Assembly (NCBI GenBank): GCA_031367435.1 | Contig: JANLPV010000045.1 | Coordinates: 30,470 to 94,469, forward strand | Direction of reading: 5' to 3' | Origin: WLMZ01 sp031367435 | GTDB taxonomy: Bacteria > Actinomycetota > Acidimicrobiia > Acidimicrobiales > Ilumatobacteraceae | DNA: 64,000 nucleotides | In this document: positions 8,952 to 17,963 of the stretch, one piece after another | Numbering within the stretch: the first letter of the stretch is position 1 | Layout of the letters: each line of letters starts with the position of its first letter | The notes under the pieces: model-generated | The model's database searches: none | Told to the model about the DNA's origin: nothing | Seen by the model: only the letters and a program-made list of their open reading frames with translations | Made by a program: the position numbers and the translations under genes

Positions 8952-8984
8952 CCGCTAGCGTTGCGTGGTGCGAAAGGGAGTCCT

Positions 8985-9848
8985 GTGAAGACCGCTCTGA
9001 TTCTCTGTCTGATTGCGGCTCTCGGCTACGGAGCCGGCGCAGTCATGCAGGCCCTCGGCGCTCGGCGGGCCGACGCACTTGGCCAAAGTGGCATTTCGGC
9101 AATCGTCAAGCAGCCCATCTTTCTGCTCGGCCTCCTCACTGACCTTGCTTCGTGGACTATCTCGCGTTTCGCTCTGCACACGCTGCCGCTCTTCGCGGTG
9201 CAGACGATCCTCGCCGGCAGCCTTGCGGTCACGGTCCTTTTGGCCCGTGTCGTGCTCGGTTCCGAGCTTCGCGGTCCTGACCGTTTGGCAATTGTTTCCA
9301 CGATGATTGGGCTGTTCATCGTCGGAATCTCTGCGGGCGGCGAACCAACCAAAGAGGTCACCCACGTTCTCAAGGTGTGCACCATGATTGGTATCCCGGC
9401 CCTGATCGCTCTCGGCGTCGCGGCGTTGCGGTTGCATAAGTCGATAGTGCTCGCTGTGCTGTCAGGTGCCGCGTTCACGGGCAGCGCCCTATCAGCGCGC
9501 TCGGTGCACTTTCGAGACGAGTCCATCAGTGGTCTGCTCTCTGAGCCGCTGCTCTGGGCCGTCGTGATCTACGCCGTACTTGCGTTGGCTCTGCACGCAA
9601 CGGCGCTCATGCGCGGCGCGGTCGGCGCTGTGACTGCAGCGATGTGGTCGACCGAAGTCTTGGTCGCGTCGATCATCGGTGCGATCGCGCTGGGCGATCA
9701 CATGCGTCCGGGATGGACAATCCCAGCGATTCTCGGCATCGCCATTACCCTGGCCGCAACCTTCGTGCTCGCCCGCTCACCAGCCCAAGAACTTGATCAC
9801 CGCACGGCGACGGCCAAAACCCATCCGAGCGCGCGCACCTGGACGTGA
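8985..9848 (+). CDS. DMT/EamA-like multi-pass membrane protein
   Basis: 287 aa from the GTG at 8985, which follows AAAGGGAG at 7-bp spacing. About nine to ten hydrophobic helices are visible, starting with KTALILCLIAALGYGAGAVM and ending VLARSPAQEL, then a short basic tail. The arrangement (RRADALGQSG, SRFALHTLPLFAVQTILAGS, LGDHMRPGW) is typical of actinobacterial DMT-superfamily proteins distantly related to EamA and NIPA-type carriers. The substrate is unknown. It is convergent with the MFS gene with only 8 bp between the stops. Confidence 0.7.
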   Translation: MKTALILCLIAALGYGAGAVMQALGARRADALGQSGISAIVKQPIFLLGLLTDLASWTISRFALHTLPLFAVQTILAGSLAVTVLLARVVLGSELRGPDRLAIVSTMIGLFIVGISAGGEPTKEVTHVLKVCTMIGIPALIALGVAALRLHKSIVLAVLSGAAFTGSALSARSVHFRDESISGLLSEPLLWAVVIYAVLALALHATALMRGAVGAVTAAMWSTEVLVASIIGAIALGDHMRPGWTIPAILGIAITLAATFVLARSPAQELDHRTATAKTHPSARTWT

Positions 9849-9856
9849 CGCGACCG

Positions 9857-11176
9857 TCAGCCCATTGAGGCAGCGACCGAATCGTCGGCACGCAAAACAG
9901 TGTCAGAGACAAAGCGGGGCCGGAAGAACAAGACAAACACGGCACCGCCCGCAAAGATCGTGACGCATGCAACAACGAGCGGGGTGTTCGACGAGATACT
10001 TCCGGCGATATAGCCAACAAGGATTGACGCCGGCACCGATGCCAAGCTCTGCACGCTGCTGTAAATACCCATCGCTTCGCCTTGCCGACCCGGCTCAGCA
10101 GACCGGTTCACGAGACTGGTGAGATTGGCCATCGTCAGTCCGTTGAAGACCGTGAAAATCGGAATCACCCAATACAACGGTGCCTTCGTAGTGGCCAGAA
10201 AAAACACTGCCAACACGGCGGCATTACCAAACATCGAGAAGCGAAGCACCTTGAAGTCAGCCAGCTTTTTGGCCACCAGACCAACAACCACGCCCTGCGA
10301 CAGCGCGATGAAGATGCCGACCAGCGCGAAATAGTCACCCGTTTGTCCGGGCGTGAAATTGAACTTGTTGCGCAGATACACGCCAAAGAACGTGGTGAAA
10401 AAGGTGAACCCAGCGTTGAAGAGAAACGCCGCTGCAAGCGGAACGCGAAGCCGCACCGAAGTGAAACCACGAACCACGTTCGACACGGACTGACCAAACT
10501 GGATTCGACCTGAATGGATCTTGTCTTTCAACGTTTCGGGCAAGAGCGTGATGATCAGCACACAGTTCATCGCTGCCAAAATCGCGGCGAACCAGAACGG
10601 CGTGGAAGCGCCGAACCAACCGGGTGTATCGAAGAGACCGTAGAAGCTCGCATGCGGTGCGCTCAGCCGACCGCCCAGGTATGGCCCGATCACGAAACCC
10701 ATGCCGAACGCAGCGCCGAGCAAACCGAAGTTCTTGGCACGGTTTTCGTTGGTGCTGATGTCACCAATGGCAGCCTGCGCAACGGCGAGGTTGCCGCCTG
10801 TGATGCCGTCGAGCGCGCGCGCCGCGAACATCAACGGCAGGTTCTTGGTGACGATGCCAATCGCAAAGAGTACGTACCCCACCGAGGTACCGGCAATCGA
10901 CATCGCTAAGACGGGACGACGTCCCAAGCGATCTGACAATTGACCGAGCACAGGGGCCGCCAAAAAGATGCACAGCGGGTACACCGCCTGCAGCCAGCCG
11001 AGCATGATCAGACCTTGGCCGGGCGTCCAACTATCGGGCGTCACCCGAAACGTGGAGCGCGGGTCGATCAGTTGGGGAAAGACGGGGATGAGAATGCCGA
11101 AGCCAAGAAGGTCGATGAACACTGTCGTGAACACCGCAAGCAAGGGACTCCGTCGGGATGCTGCCCTGGCACTCAA
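9857..11176 (-). CDS. MFS transporter (TetA-like drug:proton antiporter type)
   Basis: 439 aa, twelve predicted helices. The start is a TTG at 11176 preceded by AGGAG at 6 bp. TTVFIDLLGFGILIPVFPQL (helix 1) and GQLSDRLGRRPVLAMS (cytoplasmic loop 2-3, motif A) are diagnostic for DHA1/TetA-like exporters; GAAFGMGFVIGPYLGG matches motif C of antiporters in helix 5. It probably exports a drug or metabolite with proton exchange. No regulator is next to it. Confidence 0.85.
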   Translation of the reverse strand: MSARAASRRSPLLAVFTTVFIDLLGFGILIPVFPQLIDPRSTFRVTPDSWTPGQGLIMLGWLQAVYPLCIFLAAPVLGQLSDRLGRRPVLAMSIAGTSVGYVLFAIGIVTKNLPLMFAARALDGITGGNLAVAQAAIGDISTNENRAKNFGLLGAAFGMGFVIGPYLGGRLSAPHASFYGLFDTPGWFGASTPFWFAAILAAMNCVLIITLLPETLKDKIHSGRIQFGQSVSNVVRGFTSVRLRVPLAAAFLFNAGFTFFTTFFGVYLRNKFNFTPGQTGDYFALVGIFIALSQGVVVGLVAKKLADFKVLRFSMFGNAAVLAVFFLATTKAPLYWVIPIFTVFNGLTMANLTSLVNRSAEPGRQGEAMGIYSSVQSLASVPASILVGYIAGSISSNTPLVVACVTIFAGGAVFVLFFRPRFVSDTVLRADDSVAASMG

Positions 11177-11307
11177 GAAACGCTCCTAGATGGTGAACGA
11201 CCTCACGAAGACGCGAGGGCGATTGCAGTGATGATTGCCGCGAACCGCACAACCTGTTCAATCTAGAGGCTTTGACTCGAAGCAGCGGTGTACGACAAGC
11301 TTGTGGC

Positions 11308-12522
11308 ATGACGGCTGACAACACCATGGATTCTGAGACAGCACGCGTCGAGACCGCGCTCTCGTTGCTGCTCAACAGCCACGATCCGAAGAATCTCGAC
11401 TCGATTGAGTTTCGCGGCCACCAATACGACGCAGGACTCGCTTGGGTGCACTTCCCCACCGGCTTCGGTGGTCTCGGTGTTCGCCCCGACCTGCAGCGGT
11501 TGGTCGAGCAGCGCGTGCGTTCCGCTGGAGCCAAGGGTGCCGACCCAGCCTCGTTCTTCCTGGCACTCGCCGGCCCCACCATTGTCACCCATGGCAACGA
11601 TGAGCAGCGCACGCGGTTGCTACGGCCGATGTTCACCGGCGAGCAACGGTGGTGTCAGCTCTTTAGCGAGCCAGGCGCAGGCAGCGACTTCGCCGGACTC
11701 GCCGCGAAGGCAGTCCGCGACGGCGATGAATGGGTCGTCAACGGGCAAAAGGTGTGGAACACGATCGCTCATCTCGCCGACTGGGGCATGCTCGTAACCC
11801 GTTCAAACCCCGACGCGCCCAAGCACAAAGGCATGACGTACTTCGCTGTCGACATGCACAGCCCCGGACTGGAGGTTCGTCCGCTTCGGCAGATCACCGG
11901 TGAGGCCGAGTTCAACGAGGTCTACCTCACCGACGTTCGCATTCCGGACGCGAATCGGATCGGCGCTGAGGGTGAAGGCTGGCGAGTCTCGCTCACCACT
12001 CTCATGAATGAGCGCAGCACGATTGGCGGAGGTGGCGGCTCGCCCAAGCGCGGCTCGGGTGCTATCGCCGAGGCGGTGCAGATCTGGCAGGCATTACCCG
12101 AGGACAAAAAGACTGCGGCGCAGAAAGACCAACTCATGAAATTGTGGGTGCGTGCTGAGTGCCAGCGCCTCACCAACATGCGCGGCGGTGCCAACCGCAA
12201 GGCCGGTAACCCTGGGCCAGAAGGTTCGGTCTCGAAGTTGGCGATGGCCGAGCTGAACAAGTCGCTGTTCGAACTGTGTATCGATCTGCTTGGCGCCGCC
12301 GCGATGGTGGGCTACGACTACACGTTCAGGCGTCCCGAATCGTTGTCAACCGAGGGGCTCGAGCACGGTATTCGACACGCGTTCTTGCGCGTGCGAGCTA
12401 ACTCCATCGAGGGCGGCACTAGCGAGATCATGCGCAACATTCTTGGCGAGCAGGTGCTCGGCCTTCCGGGCGAGCCGCGCGTGGACAAAGATGTGCCCTG
12501 GATCAGCGTGCCACGCAGCTAG
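11308..12522 (+). CDS. Acyl-CoA dehydrogenase
   Basis: 404 aa from the ATG at 11308. Family signatures: CQLFSEPGAGSDFAGLAAKA (FAD/substrate binding), WNTIAHLADWGMLV, PLRQITGEAEFNEVYLTDVRI, and the C-terminal FLRVRANSIEGGTSEIMRNI with an Arg/Glu-rich FAD contact region. It oxidises the alpha-beta bond of an acyl-CoA with FAD and passes electrons to ETF. It resembles the FadE-type enzymes of steroid and branched lipid breakdown. The stop overlaps by 4 bp the end of the convergent epimerase-like gene. Confidence 0.9.
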   Translation: MTADNTMDSETARVETALSLLLNSHDPKNLDSIEFRGHQYDAGLAWVHFPTGFGGLGVRPDLQRLVEQRVRSAGAKGADPASFFLALAGPTIVTHGNDEQRTRLLRPMFTGEQRWCQLFSEPGAGSDFAGLAAKAVRDGDEWVVNGQKVWNTIAHLADWGMLVTRSNPDAPKHKGMTYFAVDMHSPGLEVRPLRQITGEAEFNEVYLTDVRIPDANRIGAEGEGWRVSLTTLMNERSTIGGGGGSPKRGSGAIAEAVQIWQALPEDKKTAAQKDQLMKLWVRAECQRLTNMRGGANRKAGNPGPEGSVSKLAMAELNKSLFELCIDLLGAAAMVGYDYTFRRPESLSTEGLEHGIRHAFLRVRANSIEGGTSEIMRNILGEQVLGLPGEPRVDKDVPWISVPRS

Positions 12523-13454
12523 ACACCCGCACGAGGGTGACGCGCTACAACAGTGCGGCGCATGCCCTCTCGCCAATCGATTCGACACGGGCCAGTAATT
12601 GCATGACGCCTGCTGACATCGGCCACCGAACCGCGCAGGGTGCCTTCGACCGGACGCACGATGACGTCGGCTGGGCGACCCAAGATCTCGCCGGCGAAGG
12701 TACACCACTCCTGAACGCTCACGGCCTCATCCCCCGCCCAGTTGACGATGTTCGCCGGTGTCGTTGCGGCACCTAACAGCACCGCAGCCTGCTCGTTAAT
12801 GTCGTCTTGGAAGATGGGGCTATACATACACGGACCCCACCGCGTCCACACCGGACTGCCCGCAGCAATCGCGTCGGCGTGAAGCGCGGGCAGCCCACCG
12901 TTTGGTCCGTACGCGGCGTTCATACGCGCAATGGTGACCGGCAAGTTGTATGCCCGCGAACAAAACCGGGCAACGGCCTCCTGGCCGATCTTGGCTACCG
13001 AATACGTGGGTGAATGTTGCGGATTCACGTCGCCCATTGGATCGGTCTCAACATAGGAGTAGCGCGGATCAGGGTTGGGTTTGTACACCGAATGCGTCGA
13101 CATCACCAACGCGGCGCGGGCCTCACGGCAGTGCTGCAACACAAAACCTGTAGCTTCGGCATTGGCTCGCAGCGCCTGATCGAAGTTTGTGCCGGGGCCC
13201 TGGAAAGCGGCAAGGTGCAACACGTACGAGAAGTCGTTTGGCACCGCAGAGAGATCTCCCTCGGCGAGATCGCATTGCACCGTATTGACTCCGAGGTCCT
13301 CAACAAGTTGGCGGCTACCTGGCTCGGTGAATCTGGCCAAGCCCCACACATCGTTGTGTAGGGCAAGGAAACGTGCGAGTGGGAACGCGATCTGCCCAGT
13401 AACTCCGGTGATGAGAATTTTCTCGCGGATGAGTTCACCGCGTTGTGTCACCAC
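12519..13454 (-). CDS. NAD(P)-dependent epimerase/dehydratase (extended SDR)
   Basis: 311 aa. ILITGVTGQIAFPLARFLA (13-31) is the GxxGxxG nucleotide-binding motif; DLAEGDL and LHLAAFQGPG follow the usual extended-SDR layout; STHSVYKPN gives the catalytic Ser region and PTYSVAKIGQEAV holds the YxxxK pair. The substrate, probably a nucleotide sugar or a hydroxy-acyl compound, is not readable. Its start overlaps the end of the next SDR gene by 7 bp, so the two are cotranscribed. Confidence 0.82.
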   Translation of the reverse strand: MVTQRGELIREKILITGVTGQIAFPLARFLALHNDVWGLARFTEPGSRQLVEDLGVNTVQCDLAEGDLSAVPNDFSYVLHLAAFQGPGTNFDQALRANAEATGFVLQHCREARAALVMSTHSVYKPNPDPRYSYVETDPMGDVNPQHSPTYSVAKIGQEAVARFCSRAYNLPVTIARMNAAYGPNGGLPALHADAIAAGSPVWTRWGPCMYSPIFQDDINEQAAVLLGAATTPANIVNWAGDEAVSVQEWCTFAGEILGRPADVIVRPVEGTLRGSVADVSRRHAITGPCRIDWREGMRRTVVARHPRAGV

Positions 13455-14248
13455 GGCATGGTAATCCCACCGTTGGCGCGCATGACCGTGCCCGTGACGA
13501 ATCGCGACGCATCGGACGCGAGGTAGAGCACGGCATACGCCTGATCGAGTGGATCGCCAGCAATGCCCAGCGGCGACGTAGCAGCGCGCATCGCCACATA
13601 AGCCGCTTTGCGTTCGGCATCGACGGAGCCATCGGCTTGAAGCACATGACGTTCATTCATCGGCGTGTCGGTCCAGCCGGGCGCGAGCGTATTCACGCGA
13701 ACACCTCGGCTGGCGATCTCCATCGCGAGCCCGCGACTGTATTGCGCCGCTGCCGCCTTCGAGGTGGAGTAGCCCGTCACTCCAGGGGTGGCAACGTCGA
13801 CGACTCCGGACGTGACATTGATGATGCTGCCACTGCCCCGCGCGAGCATCGCCCGCGCTGCGGCTTGGGATCCGAAGACCACACCCTTGAAGTTGACGGC
13901 ATGAACGCGATCGAGCTCGGCCTCGGAAACGGTGAGAGGCGTGGAGTCATCGATGACGGCGGCATTGTTCACCATCACATCGAGGCGACCATGGTTGGCA
14001 AGCACACCATCGATGAGTTCGTCGACAGCAGATTGGTGTGAGACGTCGAGCTGGGCGAACTCGACCGCCAAGCCCTCGTCGGCAAGTGCGCGCGCCGCCT
14101 GTTCGAGGTTTGCCGTCGTGATGTCTGTTAGCACCACGTGCGCACCCGCTCGGGCGAGCACTGCCGACACCGCATAGCCAATCCCGCGCGCCGCTCCGGT
14201 AACGACCGCGACGCGACCGCTCAAATCAAATGGGGTGCCCTTCATCAT
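13448..14248 (-). CDS. Classical SDR oxidoreductase
   Basis: About 266 aa starting at one of two adjacent ATG codons (14248 or 14245); a much longer upstream frame has no family similarity. VAVVTGAARGIGYAV is the TGxxxGIG cofactor motif, NNAAV the NNAG-like motif, SGSIINVTSG the catalytic Ser, and GYSTSKAAAAQYSRGLA the YxxxK pair; PGWTDTPM and a short C-terminal MRANGGITMPW complete the fold. Probable NAD(P)H-dependent alcohol/ketone dehydrogenase. It lies between the homocysteine methyltransferase-like gene (40 bp upstream) and the epimerase. Confidence 0.88.
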   Translation of the reverse strand: MMKGTPFDLSGRVAVVTGAARGIGYAVSAVLARAGAHVVLTDITTANLEQAARALADEGLAVEFAQLDVSHQSAVDELIDGVLANHGRLDVMVNNAAVIDDSTPLTVSEAELDRVHAVNFKGVVFGSQAAARAMLARGSGSIINVTSGVVDVATPGVTGYSTSKAAAAQYSRGLAMEIASRGVRVNTLAPGWTDTPMNERHVLQADGSVDAERKAAYVAMRAATSPLGIAGDPLDQAYAVLYLASDASRFVTGTVMRANGGITMPW

Positions 14249-14288
14249 GTGCGTCAGCGATTCGGCCGTCCCGGACACTGCGTGCCGA

Positions 14289-15299
14289 CTACTCGGTCGA
14301 CCGACGGCCGCGTGTGCGCTCTCGCCCACTAGTCGCGCTCGGTGGTGTGTTGGTGAGGGGACCAACGCTGGCGACGATCTCGCCGATCGTTGGACGATCG
14401 AGGTCGAGCGCAGCGTCGAGACTCGCGCGCATCGCTGCAATGTGGCTAGGCGTCGTGCCGCAGCAGCCGCCGACGATGCGTGCCCCGGAGGCGACTGCAA
14501 GCGCCGCGTACGACGCCATGACTTCGGTGGTGCCGCTGTAGACGATCTCTGTGCCCTGGAACTGCGGAACACCACAGTTGCCCTTGGAGATATACACATT
14601 GTCGTGACCGCAGCTTTCGGTCATCGAGAGCAACGTCACCAAAATGTCGCTCGCACCCACCCCACAGTTCGCGCCCATCGCAACTGGGGGCACCGACAAA
14701 CCATCGAACACGCTCGCAATGGCATCGGGCATAATGCCCATCATCGTGCGACCGGCAGTATCGAACGACAGCGTGGCGGTATACGGCATACCCACATCAA
14801 TCGCTGCCTGGGCAGCAGCACGGACCTCTTCGACCGAGGACATTGTCTCGATCCAGGCGACGTCAGCGCCACCTGCGACGAGTCCTTCGATTTCAGTGCG
14901 GAACGACGCAACCGCGGCGTCGAAGGTGAGTGCACCCAACGGTTCGAACAACTCTCCGGTCGGCCCGACCGACCCCGCAACGACCACCGGGCGATCACAC
15001 GCGTCCGCGACTTCACGCGCCAACTCTGCCGCGCGCTTGGCCAATTCGAACGCCCGCGACTCTGCCTTATGCAGCTTCAGTCGGTGGGCATTGCAACCAA
15101 AGGTGTTCGTGAGGATGATGTCGGAACCGCCGTCAACGAACCCTTGGTGCAGAGCCTTGACGCGTTCGGGGTGATCGACATTCCAGAATTCCGGCGGCTC
15201 GCCCGGGCCGAGACCACGTTCGAAATAGTTGGTGCCCGTTGCACCATCGGCGAGAAGAACCCGTCGGGTCTTCAGCAGTTCTGCGAGCGAAGTGCGCAT
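14289..15299 (-). CDS. Homocysteine S-methyltransferase-family protein (betaine-homocysteine type)
   Basis: 336 aa from the ATG at 15299, chosen because the family starts at VLLADGATGTNYFERGLGP. Barrel features: LTNTFGCNAHRL, GSVGPTGELFEPLG, IETMSSVEEVRAA, and the zinc ligands Cys in GANCGVGASD and the Cys pair in GGCCGTTPSHI. These enzymes move a methyl group to homocysteine thiolate, from betaine, S-methylmethionine or a dimethylated amine. The methyl donor is not clear; the neighbours are SDRs, not betaine genes. Confidence 0.85.
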   Translation of the reverse strand: MRTSLAELLKTRRVLLADGATGTNYFERGLGPGEPPEFWNVDHPERVKALHQGFVDGGSDIILTNTFGCNAHRLKLHKAESRAFELAKRAAELAREVADACDRPVVVAGSVGPTGELFEPLGALTFDAAVASFRTEIEGLVAGGADVAWIETMSSVEEVRAAAQAAIDVGMPYTATLSFDTAGRTMMGIMPDAIASVFDGLSVPPVAMGANCGVGASDILVTLLSMTESCGHDNVYISKGNCGVPQFQGTEIVYSGTTEVMASYAALAVASGARIVGGCCGTTPSHIAAMRASLDAALDLDRPTIGEIVASVGPLTNTPPSATSGRERTRGRRSTE

Positions 15300-15416
15300 C
15301 GAGTTCGTGTGTCCCTTGGTGGGCGGTATCTCCGCCGTGGCCCCGTCAAGTATGCCAGATGGGTACCTCAGCGCACGGTGGGTTCGACCCGCAACACACA
15401 CCAGCTCTCGACAAAA

Positions 15417-15433
15417 CTAATGCAATGCATTAG
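15417..15433. promoter_or_regulatory. Perfect 17-bp palindrome upstream of the flavin monooxygenase
   Basis: CTAATGCAATGCATTAG is an exact 8-1-8 inverted repeat 49 bp before the GTG start of the luciferase-like gene and 117 bp from the start of the divergent methyltransferase gene. Size, perfection and AT-rich surroundings fit a TetR- or GntR-type operator. Confidence 0.6.
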
Positions 15434-15481
15434 TGTTATCCCCGTTGCTCAAAAGGGCCAAATTTTCACAAGGGGGCTGCC

Positions 15482-16702
15482 GTGGAGTTCGGCGTATTTC
15501 TGAATGGCTACATCCCGGGCCCGGCCGCCCACGACAGCGCGAGCGAGCACACAGTGCTCATGCGCGAGGCCCAGTACGCGATTCACGCTGATCAGCACAA
15601 CTGGAAGTACGCCTGGTTCGGAGAGCATCACGCCCTCACTGAGTACAGCCACATGTCGGCGCCCGAAGTGATCATGGGCTACATCGCCGCGAACACCGAG
15701 CACATCCACCTCGGTTCGGCGATCAACAACCTCTCCCCCCGAGTGAATCATCCTGTTCGCAACGCCGAGCGCGCCGCCACGCTCGATCACTTCACGAACA
15801 ATCGCTACGAGTGGGGCACCGGGCGCGGCGCGGGAAGCCACGAGATCGCGACGTTCAACATCCTCGACAAGAACTCCACCAAGAGTGAATGGGAAGAGGC
15901 CGTGCACGAGATCCCTCGGATGTGGGAACAACTCGACTACACGTTCGAGGGTCAGCACTTCACGGTGCCCACGCCGCACAACATCTTGCCCAAGCCCTAC
16001 GGCAAGGGCCATCCCCCGATCTGGGTGGCATGCGGCAATCCCCCTACCTTCGCGAGGGCAGGCGAGTTGGGCATCGGCGCGATCGCATTCAACTTCGAGC
16101 CGATCTTCAATCTCAAGGGTCGCATCGACGCGTACAAGGAAGCGATCGAGAAGTGCACTGAACCCCTCGGTCAATACATGAACAACAACGTGATGATGAC
16201 GAATGCGGTGATTTGCCTGGGCGATCGCAAACGGGCGCGTGATCTGGCGCTCGACGGTCTCGGCAGCTATCTCGTCACGATGGTGAACTTGTACCACGAC
16301 ACGATGCCGCAGTCGCCCGATGCGATCGTGTGGCCGAAGCCAACGGTGTCTGTACGCGAATACGCAGGCGGCGACCCGGAAGGTTTCCTCGATTCATTGA
16401 TCGCCGGCGGCTACCTGCTGTGTGGCACACCCGACGAAGTCACCGAGCAGGTCAAGAACTACCAGAAGGTTGGTTGCGACCAATTGGTCTTCGGACTACC
16501 GAGCTCGATGGAGCACGACGAAGTACTCGAGATGCTCGAGGTATTTGGCCAGAAGGTCATACCCGAGTTCGATACCGATCCAGTGCACTCAACGACTCGA
16601 TACCGCGAGAACGCCAAGCCGAAATACAACAAGTTCAACTTCCCGGTGCCCGACGTGCACGTGCCGCGCATTCCGGCGAACGCGTTGCTGCCGCTCGGCT
16701 GA
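15482..16702 (+). CDS. LLM-class flavin-dependent monooxygenase (luciferase-like)
   Basis: 406 aa; GTG start with AAGGGGG 6 bp upstream. EFGVFLNGYIPG at the N-terminus, WFGEHHALTEYSHMSAPEV (41-59), YEWGTGRGAGSHE and the SYLVTMVNLY region fit the bacterial luciferase TIM-barrel family, which uses FMNH2 or F420H2 with O2. The long, aliphatic-rich active-site side and about 400-residue length resemble alkane/alkanal monooxygenase-like actinobacterial proteins. The start is preceded by a perfect palindrome, so expression is probably inducible. Confidence 0.88.
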   Translation: MEFGVFLNGYIPGPAAHDSASEHTVLMREAQYAIHADQHNWKYAWFGEHHALTEYSHMSAPEVIMGYIAANTEHIHLGSAINNLSPRVNHPVRNAERAATLDHFTNNRYEWGTGRGAGSHEIATFNILDKNSTKSEWEEAVHEIPRMWEQLDYTFEGQHFTVPTPHNILPKPYGKGHPPIWVACGNPPTFARAGELGIGAIAFNFEPIFNLKGRIDAYKEAIEKCTEPLGQYMNNNVMMTNAVICLGDRKRARDLALDGLGSYLVTMVNLYHDTMPQSPDAIVWPKPTVSVREYAGGDPEGFLDSLIAGGYLLCGTPDEVTEQVKNYQKVGCDQLVFGLPSSMEHDEVLEMLEVFGQKVIPEFDTDPVHSTTRYRENAKPKYNKFNFPVPDVHVPRIPANALLPLG

Positions 16703-16822
16703 GGACGAATCAGCTGCGCACACTGAGGTCGTCGGCTCGATCCGCTGACAGGCCCACCAACGCGTGCGATACGGTGCTCGCTTGCCGCTGCACATCGGTT
16801 CAACCGCATCATCAGGAGAAGC

Positions 16823-17938
16823 ATGAGCGACGATCGTCCTCGCACGTCCACACGCGACCATCAACTGCTGCGCGAGCAACTCACACGGTGGCTCGGCGCG
16901 CACTTACCTCATCCAACCATCTCGGAGTTCGTAGCACCAGCGACCAACGGCATGTCGAGCGAAACGATCTTGTTCGAGGCCCATTGGTCCGATGCCGATA
17001 ATCAAGCGCAGTCGCAGCGGTTCGTCTTGCGCCTTCCGCCCGACCCAGCGTCTGAGCCCGTCTTCCCGGTGTATGACATGCCACGGCAATACCACGCGAT
17101 GCGTCTGGTGGCGGCGCGAACCGACGTTGCCATCCCAACGACGGTGTGGCTCGAAACCGACGCCAGAGCGCTCGGCGCGCCGTTCTTCGTCATGGAACGC
17201 ATCGATGGCGTCGTGCCGCCAGACCTCATGCCGTATCCATTCGGTGACAACTGGTTCTTCGACGCCGCGCCTGCGGACCAGGCCCGCCTGCAGCAGTCGT
17301 CAATCGAGGCCTTGGCCAAGATCCATAGCATCGCGGCGTCCGATCCTGACGCGGCGTTCCTCGTGATCGATGCCCCGGGTGACACGGCCCTCGAACGTCA
17401 CGTCAACGATCAACGCGCGTTCTACGAATGGGTCGCAGCCGACGGTGTGCGTTCACCGCTCATCGAACGTGCCTTTCGGTGGCTCGATGACAACTGGCCG
17501 ACAGCGGAAGGCGACACCGTCGTCAGTTGGGGCGATGCTCGCATCGGCAACATCATGTACCGCGACTTCGAGCCGGTTGCCGTGCTCGACTGGGAAATGG
17601 CGGGCCACGGACCACGCGAGATCGACCTCGGCTGGATGATCTTTCTGCACCGCTTCTTTCAGGATCTCACCGAGCAATTGGGCATGCCCGGTATGCCGGA
17701 CTTCATGCGCACCAGCGAAGTCATCGCGGCCTATACAACCGCGAGCGGATACGCGCCGCGAGACGTCGAGTGGTTCATGTTGTACGCCGCGCTCCGGCAT
17801 GCGATCGTGATGTTTCGCATCACTCGCCGCCAGATCTTGTTTGGCGAAGCGACAATGCCCGAGAACCCCGATCATGCGTTCATTCACCACCCCACACTTG
17901 CGGCGATGATCGACGGAACATACTGGTCCAAGCTGTGA
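16823..17938 (+). CDS. APH-type phosphotransferase family protein (FadE36-like)
   Basis: 371 aa; AGGAGAAGC ribosome site just before the ATG. Kinase-like blocks: SSETILFEAHW, FVLRLPP (ATP Lys replaced by an Arg-containing strand), FFVMERIDGVVP hinge, VVSWGDARIGNIMY (catalytic Asp and Asn) and VAVLDWEMAGHGPREIDLGW (DFG-equivalent Asp). This subgroup is common beside acyl-CoA dehydrogenases in actinobacteria and may phosphorylate hydroxyacyl-CoA intermediates. The context of lipid oxidoreductases supports that, but the substrate is not shown. Confidence 0.82.
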   Translation: MSDDRPRTSTRDHQLLREQLTRWLGAHLPHPTISEFVAPATNGMSSETILFEAHWSDADNQAQSQRFVLRLPPDPASEPVFPVYDMPRQYHAMRLVAARTDVAIPTTVWLETDARALGAPFFVMERIDGVVPPDLMPYPFGDNWFFDAAPADQARLQQSSIEALAKIHSIAASDPDAAFLVIDAPGDTALERHVNDQRAFYEWVAADGVRSPLIERAFRWLDDNWPTAEGDTVVSWGDARIGNIMYRDFEPVAVLDWEMAGHGPREIDLGWMIFLHRFFQDLTEQLGMPGMPDFMRTSEVIAAYTTASGYAPRDVEWFMLYAALRHAIVMFRITRRQILFGEATMPENPDHAFIHHPTLAAMIDGTYWSKL

Positions 17939-17963
17939 CCTGCTTGCGCGCACAGCGCTGTGC

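Noticed and set aside
14259..15503. Long plus-strand open frames opposite the SDR and methyltransferase genes
   Set aside because: High-GC codon bias creates open antisense frames; their products are Arg/His-rich and match no family.
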